Below are positions 58,865 through 64,000 of a stretch of 64,000 bases of DNA, piece by piece (position 1 is the first letter of the stretch; each line of letters opens with the position of its first letter). The notes beneath the pieces were generated by a model, which searched no databases, was not told where the DNA came from, and saw nothing but the letters and a program-made list of their open reading frames with translations. The translations under genes were made by a program, and so were the position numbers. Source of the stretch: Bradyrhizobium arachidis (lineage in GTDB: Bacteria; Pseudomonadota; Alphaproteobacteria; Rhizobiales; Xanthobacteraceae); NCBI RefSeq assembly GCF_015291705.1, contig NZ_CP030050.1:7750001-7814000 (forward strand), given 5' to 3'.

Positions 58865-59538
58865 TGCGCGCGCCCTGGCTCTCCACCGCCGGAATCGGCA
58901 TCGCGCTCGGTCTCGCCTTGCTCGCGGACCCAGCCCACGCGCAGACGGCGGCAGCGCCGACCCGCGACGACATCGTCGCCAAGCTCAACCATTTCGAGGA
59001 GGCGCCCGAGGTTGATCTCCCTGCGCTGAAGCAGCAGGTGATGGAGCGCGCCAAGGCCAGGATCAAGAACGATCCGGGTCCGGTGAACCGGCCGCCGATC
59101 GCGCCCGATCTCGCCAAGCTGCCCGCCTTCAATGCGCAGATCCAGTTCGACGCCGACACGCCGATCATCCAGCCGGCGTCCTACCAGACCGTCGGCCGCA
59201 TCGCCGACGCGCTGGTTCATTCCTCGTTGCTGCCCTACACCTTCCTGATCGTCGGCCACGTCGAATCCAATCAGAAGACGCGCGAGGCCAACGCAATCCT
59301 GAGCCAGCGCCGGGCGGATGCAATCCGCGACGTGCTGGTGAACACGTTCAAGATATCGACCAAGCGACTGCATCCAATCGGCCTCGGCGAGGAGCAGTTT
59401 CTCGACCGGGCCAAGCCGACCTCGGCGGTGAACGGCCAGCTGCAAATCCTGACCTTCGCCAAGGTGCCGGAGGAAGCGCCCGCGCATCCGGCTGCAGCGC
59501 CTGCGCCTGCGGCGAAAAAGCCCGCCAAGAAGCGCTGA
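58864..59538 (+). CDS. OmpA-domain periplasmic protein
   Basis: A 224-aa protein. A signal peptide (about 1-26, ending AHAQT) is followed by a helical linker (DDIVAKLNHFEEAPEVDLPALKQQVMERAK) and an OmpA C-terminal domain: FNAQIQFDADTPIIQPASYQTVGRIADAL, FLIVGHVESNQ, LSQRRADAIRDVLVNTFKIS, HPIGLGEEQFLD. The fold binds peptidoglycan; the canonical NxxLSxxRA pattern is kept as NAILSQRRA. It ends with an Ala/Pro/Lys tail. Co-translated with the Cys-rich protein at its 5' side, suggesting that they act together in the envelope. Confidence 0.88.
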   Translation: MRAPWLSTAGIGIALGLALLADPAHAQTAAAPTRDDIVAKLNHFEEAPEVDLPALKQQVMERAKARIKNDPGPVNRPPIAPDLAKLPAFNAQIQFDADTPIIQPASYQTVGRIADALVHSSLLPYTFLIVGHVESNQKTREANAILSQRRADAIRDVLVNTFKISTKRLHPIGLGEEQFLDRAKPTSAVNGQLQILTFAKVPEEAPAHPAAAPAPAAKKPAKKR

Positions 59539-59694
59539 GGATGCACCTCTCGGCGCCTGGCGGAACCCCTTGAAGTTCTTCCGTTTTGTGACCTGTCTCA
59601 CAGCGCGACAACACGGTTTTGCGCGACGATAGGGCCGGTTTGTGCACCGCCCTGTCAGGTGCTATAGCCTGTTCTCGCCCTTCCCAACCCCACG

Positions 59695-60228
59695 ATGCAC
59701 GAGACCGAGATGGCCAGTTATTTTCAACGCCAACTGGCGGACTACGTCGAATATCATCGCGATCCCTGGAACTGCGCGATGCACGTGGTCGGTATCCTGC
59801 TGCTGTTCACCGGCGCCGTGCTGCCGCTGACTCTCGTGCATTTCTCCGTGTTTGGGGTCGAGGTGAGCCTGGCGGTGATCCTGGCACTGCCGGTGCTGGT
59901 CTACTGGCTGATGCTGGACGCCGGGATCGGGCTCGGCATCCTCGCCGCGATGATCGTGCTGCTTTCGGTCGCAACCGCGATCGGCAATCAGGTCTCGATC
60001 GTCATGATGTGGTCGATTTTTGCGGCGCTGATCGGCTTTGGCGTCGCATCGCAGATCGTCGGCCACAGGGTTTTCGAGGAACGGCAGCCGTCGATGGTGG
60101 ACCATCCCACGCATTTCCTGCTTGGACCGATGTTTGTCATGGCGAAATTGTTCATTGCATTGGGCTTCCGTCGCGACCTTGCCGCGATTCTGGCGCCTGT
60201 TCCGGCCAATTCCCTTTCAACCCGATAG
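59695..60228 (+). CDS. DUF962/Mpo1-like membrane protein
   Basis: A 177-aa four-helix membrane protein. The conserved N-terminal signature is YVEYHRDPWNCAMHVVGI, and the C-terminal one is GHRVFEERQPSMVDHPTHFLLGPMFVMAKL, matching the YGL010w/DUF962 family. Yeast Mpo1 in this family is an Fe-dependent dioxygenase shortening 2-hydroxy fatty acids, using conserved histidines; H residues at the same motif positions are present. A role in lipid alpha-oxidation here is inference. It is followed 29 bp later by an epimerase gene and then an ICMT-like methyltransferase gene on the same strand. Confidence 0.85.
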   Translation: MHETEMASYFQRQLADYVEYHRDPWNCAMHVVGILLLFTGAVLPLTLVHFSVFGVEVSLAVILALPVLVYWLMLDAGIGLGILAAMIVLLSVATAIGNQVSIVMMWSIFAALIGFGVASQIVGHRVFEERQPSMVDHPTHFLLGPMFVMAKLFIALGFRRDLAAILAPVPANSLSTR

Positions 60229-60257
60229 CTCTAGAAGCGAAACGGCAAACCTTCTGC

Positions 60258-61289
60258 ATGGCTCTCGTACTGGTTACCGGTGGCAGCGGCTTCATCGGAC
60301 ATCACCTCGTAGAAGCGCTCCGCGCCCGTGGGCAGCGGGTACGCGTTCTCGATGTCCGTGCGCCGGCCGCGGCGAACGCCGACGTTGAATATGTCCATGG
60401 CTCGGTGCTGGACGGCGCCGCGGTCGACGCTGCCGTCGCGGGCGTCGATCAGGTCTATCACCTCGCCGGCCTGCCCGGCATGTGGGTTGCCAACAAGCAG
60501 GATTTTCACGACGTCAATTGCCGCGGCACCGAGGTGGTGCTCGCAGCCGCGATGAAGCGCGGCGTGTCGCGCTTCCTGCACTGCTCGACGGAATCGATCC
60601 TGTTCCCCTATTCCGACCTGGGCGGCGTCGCCGCCGAGGAGGCGCTGCAGCCGGCCGATGCGATGCCCGGCGCCTATACGCGCTCGAAGTCGCTCGCCGA
60701 GCATTTTGCGGCGAAGGCCGCGGCCAGCGGCTTCCCGCTGGTCATCGGCACGCCGACCATGCCGATCGGCGCCGCCGACCACAATCTGACGCCGCCGACC
60801 GCGATGCTCTGGTACTTCCTCCAGAAGAAGGTGCAGCCGCATCTCAACTTCCTGGTCAATCTGGTCGACGTCCGCGACGTCGCGATGGGCCTCGTGCTGA
60901 CCATGGAGCGCGGCCGCCTCGGCCAGCGCTACATTCTCGGCGGCGACTGCGTCCCGCTCGGCCGCATCCTGCGGATGATGTCGGCGATGAGCGGCCGCCG
61001 GCAGTTTCCGATCGTCGTGCCCGGCAAGATCGCCGAGCTCTCCGCGATCATGCTCGAATCCATCTCCGACCACATCACGCGCCGGCCGCCGAACGGCACC
61101 GCCGAGGGCGTGCGCATCGCGCTCGCCGCGAGCGATCTTTCGATCGGGAAAGCCCGTAACGAGCTCGGCTATTCGCCACGCCCGATCGAGCCGGTGCTGC
61201 GCGAAACCATCACCCATCTGCTCGCCCGCAACGGCCAGCAGCCCTCCGGCGCCATCGAGCATCACGCGCTGTCCTCGCGCGCGGGCTGA
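60258..61289 (+). CDS. NAD-dependent epimerase/dehydratase family protein (SDR)
   Basis: A 343-aa extended short-chain dehydrogenase. The nucleotide-binding motif is LVTGGSGFIGHH; the catalytic Tyr-Lys pair lies in AYTRSKSLAEHF (Y-x3-K); a DQVYHLAG segment and an HCSTESILFPY active-site Ser region are seen. The general pattern resembles hopanoid-associated sugar epimerase HpnA, but no hpn genes are visible, so I do not give that name. It may act on a sugar or a sterol/hopanoid-type lipid. In a probable operon with the Mpo1-like and ICMT-like genes. Confidence 0.85.
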   Translation: MALVLVTGGSGFIGHHLVEALRARGQRVRVLDVRAPAAANADVEYVHGSVLDGAAVDAAVAGVDQVYHLAGLPGMWVANKQDFHDVNCRGTEVVLAAAMKRGVSRFLHCSTESILFPYSDLGGVAAEEALQPADAMPGAYTRSKSLAEHFAAKAAASGFPLVIGTPTMPIGAADHNLTPPTAMLWYFLQKKVQPHLNFLVNLVDVRDVAMGLVLTMERGRLGQRYILGGDCVPLGRILRMMSAMSGRRQFPIVVPGKIAELSAIMLESISDHITRRPPNGTAEGVRIALAASDLSIGKARNELGYSPRPIEPVLRETITHLLARNGQQPSGAIEHHALSSRAG

Positions 61290-61316
61290 AGCCGCCGCCC
61301 AACGCAAAGAACCTTC

Positions 61317-61943
61317 ATGTCCTTCGATTTCAGCAAGCTTCTCTCCGTGGCCTGGGGTGGCTGGACCACGACCTGGCCGACCGAACTCCTGGCCCTGATC
61401 TGGCTCGCCTTTCTCGCCAGCTGGGTCGGCGCCTCGTTCTGGCAGGGGCAGACCAAGAAGCAGGTCATGACGCTGGAGTCGCAGCGCTATCGCCTGCCGA
61501 TCCTGATCGGCGGCATCCTGTACACGCCGTTCATTGCGGAGGTCTTGGGCTGGAAGCCGCTCTGGGTGCTCGGCAACGCCGGCATCTACATCGCCGCGGT
61601 CCTCTCGGCTGCCGGCATCGCCTTCGCCTGGTGGGGCCGGCTGCATCTCGGAAAATTCTGGTCCAACACCATCACCCACAAGGAAGATCACCGCGTTATC
61701 GACACCGGCCCCTATGGCATCGTGCGTCACCCGATCTACACCGGTTTGATCTTCGGCATGCTCGTCACCGGCTTCGCGATCGGCAGCGTAACGACGATCC
61801 TCGGCGCCATCCTGATCTCGCTCGGCATGTGGCAGAAGGGCCGGATGGAAGAGGTGTTCCTGTCGAAGGAGCTCGGCGAGGACGCCTACGGCGCCTATTG
61901 CCGCCGTGTGCCGATGATCATCCCGTTCACGTCGCCGCGGTGA
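61317..61943 (+). CDS. Isoprenylcysteine carboxyl methyltransferase (ICMT)-like membrane protein
   Basis: A 208-aa membrane protein with four to five helices. The C-terminal family motif is HRVIDTGPYGIVRHPIYTGLIFG, the S-adenosylmethionine-binding site of the ICMT/PEMT class, followed by GRMEEVFLSKELGEDAYGAYCRRVPMIIP. Bacterial members methylate lipids or small carboxylates rather than prenylated proteins; substrate unknown. It lies 27 bp after the epimerase gene, completing a DUF962-SDR-methyltransferase cluster that looks like a lipid-modification set. Confidence 0.87.
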   Translation: MSFDFSKLLSVAWGGWTTTWPTELLALIWLAFLASWVGASFWQGQTKKQVMTLESQRYRLPILIGGILYTPFIAEVLGWKPLWVLGNAGIYIAAVLSAAGIAFAWWGRLHLGKFWSNTITHKEDHRVIDTGPYGIVRHPIYTGLIFGMLVTGFAIGSVTTILGAILISLGMWQKGRMEEVFLSKELGEDAYGAYCRRVPMIIPFTSPR

Positions 61944-61994
61944 GCGCGGCTTCGGCTTCCACCTCCCGCTTTCTCAGTGCAACGCTGCTACTAG

Positions 61995-62147
61995 CCCCGT
62001 CATCCTGAGGTGCGAGGCTTGCGATGCGGATGCATCGCGAGCCGAGCCTCGAAGGATGCACGGCCGAGATGCAGCCGGGCCGTCCATCCTTCGAGGCTCC
62101 CCATGCGGCGCCGTGCGCCACATGGCTCGCACCTCAGGATGACGGGG
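61995..62147. repeat. Mosaic palindromic repeat (22-bp terminal inverted repeats)
   Basis: The arms 61995-62016 (CCCCGTCATCCTGAGGTGCG) and 62126-62147 are exact reverse complements over 22 bp, and inner inverted parts GCCTCGAAGGATG/CATCCTTCGAGGC are present. It fills half of the 309-bp gap after the methyltransferase gene, which holds no gene. Confidence 0.85.
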
Positions 62148-62252
62148 ATGCGTCGCGAGCCCGGAACATTCCGCCACGGAACCGCCCCTCCGCTCGTCCG
62201 TTAGCCCTCGACACCTGCACCAGAAGCAGAGCATCGAGCCGAGCATCAAACC

Positions 62253-62462
62253 ATGTCGGACGCCTACGATTATTTCCGCGCGCATGCGATCGCCGCCGTC
62301 CGTAAGGCGCGGGCGCTGCCGCCCGGGCGTTCCAAGCAGAAGCAGCGCACGGTGGCGCGGGTCTATCATCTGCTGTCCCGCGAGGCTGCGCTCGCGCCCA
62401 ACGTCCATCACCTCGACGATTTCCGCGCGGCGCGGCGGCTGGAGCGGCAGATCGGCCGCTGA
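62253..62462 (+). CDS. Small conserved basic protein
   Basis: A 69-aa cytoplasmic protein, MSDAYDYFRAHAIAAVRKAR at the N-terminus and LDDFRAARRLERQIGR at the C-terminus; Arg/Ala-rich and helical. No known domain recognised; I recall similar small frames in many Bradyrhizobium genomes, so I regard it as real. No partner is adjacent. Function unknown. Confidence 0.6.
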   Translation: MSDAYDYFRAHAIAAVRKARALPPGRSKQKQRTVARVYHLLSREAALAPNVHHLDDFRAARRLERQIGR

Positions 62463-62681
62463 CCTCTCCATGCAAATTTGGCCGGCTGCCATTCCGCGGG
62501 AATAGACATCCGCCGAGTTCCCTGGCGGTTGACCTTTTTACCGCCAACCAGTTGGATGCGCGCGCAACGAGGCACGACATTTCATCGTTGATCTGGAGAG
62601 GTCGGCGATCAGGCCTGAGCCCGCGCGGGGTTTTTGGCGATCGGCGTTGGACGGTGCCGCAGAATTCGACAGGGGCGTCTC

Positions 62682-63986
62682 ATGACTTTTTCCAGCATCT
62701 TCGCGCAGTTCGTCGCGTTACTCGGCGGCATCGCGCTGCAATGGCGCAAACTGTCGGGCACCGAGCCCGCGCCGGCCTGGGGCCAGACGCCCGCCATTCC
62801 CGAAGCCAAGCCGCAAGGCGCGATCCCGACCCTGAAGATGCCGACCGCGCGCGGCTGGAGCGAGGGCCACAAGCCGACCGTCGCGCCCGGCCTCAAGGTC
62901 AACGCATTCGCGAGCGGCCTCGACCATCCGCGCTGGATCGAGGTGCTGCCCAATGGCGACGTGCTGATCGCCGAAGCGACGCAGATCGCAGGTCCCCCGC
63001 GCAGCGTGTTTCACTACGCGATGCAGGCGACGATGCGGCGCGCCGCCGCGCTCGGCGTGTCCGCCAATCGCATCACGCTGCTGCGCGACAAGGACGGCGA
63101 CGGCGTCGCCGAAGTCCGCGGCGCCTTCATGGAGAATCTCAACCAGCCGTTCGGCATGGCGCTGGTCGGCGACACTTTTTACGTCGGCAACACCGACGGC
63201 GTGATGGCCTTTCCTTACGTCGCCAATGCCGACCGCATCACCGCGCCTGGCAAGCGGCTCACCACGTTCAAGCCGAGCGGCCACTGGACGCGCAGCCTGC
63301 TGGCAAGCCCCGACGGCAAGAAGCTCTATGCCGGCGTCGGCTCGCTCAGCAACATCGCCGAGATGGGCATGGAGGTCGAGGAAGGCCGCGCCGCGGTCTA
63401 CGAGCTCGATCTCGCCGCCGGCACGCATCGCATCTTTGGTGCGGGCCTGCGCAATCCCGTAGGCCTTGCGTGGGAGCCGAATACGAGCGTGCTCTGGACC
63501 GTCGTCAACGAGCGCGACGGCCTCGGCGACGAGACGCCGCCCGATTACCTGACCTCGGTGCGCGACGGCGGCTTCTATGGCTGGCCCTATTGCTACTGGG
63601 GCAAGACGGTGGACGACCGCGTGCCGCAGGATCCGGCGATGGTGGCCAAGGCGCTGCAGCCGGACTACGCGCTCGGCGGCCACACGGCTTCGCTCGGCCT
63701 GTGCTGGATGCCCGCAGGGACCCTGCCCGGCTTCGGAGACGGCATGGTGATCGGCCAGCACGGCTCGTGGAATCGCAGCACGCTGTCCGGCTACAAGCTG
63801 GTGTTCATCCCGTTCGCGAACGGCAAGCCGTCCGGCCCCGGTCGCGACATCCTGTCGGGATTCCTGTCGCCGGACGAGAAGGAATCCTACGGCCGTCCGG
63901 TCGGCGTCGTGATCGGCCCCGACAAGAAGTCGCTGCTGATGGCCGACGACGTCGGCAACGTGATCTGGCGCGTGACGGGCGCGTAA
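62682..63986 (+). CDS. Sorbosone dehydrogenase-family protein (PQQ-type beta-propeller)
   Basis: A 434-aa protein with an N-terminal signal anchor (MTFSSIFAQFVALLGGIALQW) and a glucose/sorbosone dehydrogenase-type beta-propeller. Family segments: ASGLDHPRWIEVLPNGDVLIAE, LRDKDGDGVAEVRGAF, NQPFGMALVGDTFYVGNTDGV, GAGLRNPVGLAWEPNTSVLWTVVNERDGLGDE, and YGWPYCYWG. The enzyme would oxidise a sugar or aldose in the periplasm with PQQ, but the true substrate of this large family is mostly untested. The start at 62682 has AGGGGC upstream. Complete; the window ends 14 bp after the stop. Confidence 0.9.
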   Translation: MTFSSIFAQFVALLGGIALQWRKLSGTEPAPAWGQTPAIPEAKPQGAIPTLKMPTARGWSEGHKPTVAPGLKVNAFASGLDHPRWIEVLPNGDVLIAEATQIAGPPRSVFHYAMQATMRRAAALGVSANRITLLRDKDGDGVAEVRGAFMENLNQPFGMALVGDTFYVGNTDGVMAFPYVANADRITAPGKRLTTFKPSGHWTRSLLASPDGKKLYAGVGSLSNIAEMGMEVEEGRAAVYELDLAAGTHRIFGAGLRNPVGLAWEPNTSVLWTVVNERDGLGDETPPDYLTSVRDGGFYGWPYCYWGKTVDDRVPQDPAMVAKALQPDYALGGHTASLGLCWMPAGTLPGFGDGMVIGQHGSWNRSTLSGYKLVFIPFANGKPSGPGRDILSGFLSPDEKESYGRPVGVVIGPDKKSLLMADDVGNVIWRVTGA

Positions 63987-64000
63987 AGCTCTATTGTCTG

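Noticed and set aside
38448..62147. Palindromic repeats considered as insertion sequences
   Set aside because: Elements are only about 90-155 bp, have no transposase and no target duplications that I can see; they fit non-autonomous intergenic repeats.

Overview
The window is chromosomal DNA of an alphaproteobacterium, almost certainly Bradyrhizobium or a close relative. GC is high and codon bias strong, giving long spurious antisense frames. The tmRNA gene is of the permuted two-piece alphaproteobacterial type. FixK-type boxes and an FNR/FixK-like regulator are present, and mosaic palindromic repeats typical of this genus fill many gaps. No rRNA, tRNA, CRISPR array, insertion sequence, integrase or phage gene was seen, so this looks like core and semi-accessory chromosome.

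1-4.2 kb: a tripartite tricarboxylate transporter in the order tctB-tctA-terminator-tctC (tctC runs off the left edge) and a split short-chain chromate-transporter pair. 4.2-9.8 kb: permuted ssrA (tag ANDNFAPVAQAA) directly upstream of sspB, whose product should bind that tag, then fumC, a DUF4169/ribbon-helix-helix gene pair, and feoAB behind a possible Irr-type iron box. 9.8-15.7 kb: a Crp/FNR (FixK-like) regulator between two small genes that each carry a perfect TTGAT-N4-ATCAA box, an outer-membrane beta-barrel protein, and a SoxC-like molybdenum sulfite dehydrogenase with monohaem cytochrome c and a DUF302 protein. 15.8-19 kb: an AraC regulator resembling the hypochlorite sensor RclR (with apparent counterparts of both its redox cysteines), divergent from an AhpD-type peroxidase gene and near a DUF417 (RclC-like) membrane protein and a cupin.

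19-31 kb: small secreted proteins, a DUF2336 protein, a large AsmA-family protein, a cytochrome P450 divergent from a TetR gene with a perfect operator palindrome between them, a Gly/Tyr-rich secreted protein, a long low-complexity DUF1236/peptidoglycan-binding protein, and an orphan FixJ/LuxR response regulator. 31-34.3 kb: a MarR regulator with a four-cysteine tail and two operator-like palindromes, divergent from an alpha/beta hydrolase and an isocitrate lyase/PEP mutase-type enzyme. 34.3-46.4 kb: two c-di-GMP proteins (PAS-PAS-GAF-GGDEF-EAL and CHASE-GGDEF-EAL), an MFS carrier, a solitary periplasmic binding protein, and a TRAP transporter operon with a 2-hydroxyacid dehydrogenase.

46.8-64 kb: a caspase-like secreted protein, a SulP transporter, a His-rich Spy/CpxP-like protein, an FAD-linked 2-hydroxyacid oxidase, a hot-dog thioesterase, DUF1328, and a UvrD-type helicase carrying an in-frame palindromic intergenic repeat between its motifs II and III. 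These are followed by a hydrolase, an orphan HicB-like protein, a Cys-rich secreted protein overlapping an OmpA-domain gene, a DUF962 (Mpo1-like)/epimerase/ICMT-type methyltransferase run, and a sorbosone-dehydrogenase-family protein.

The points most worth a second look are the repeat translated inside uvrD, the RclR-like locus, the FixK-box cluster, the 4-Cys MarR regulator with its double operator, and the adjacency of ssrA and sspB. All family calls come from reading translated motifs; no database search was run.
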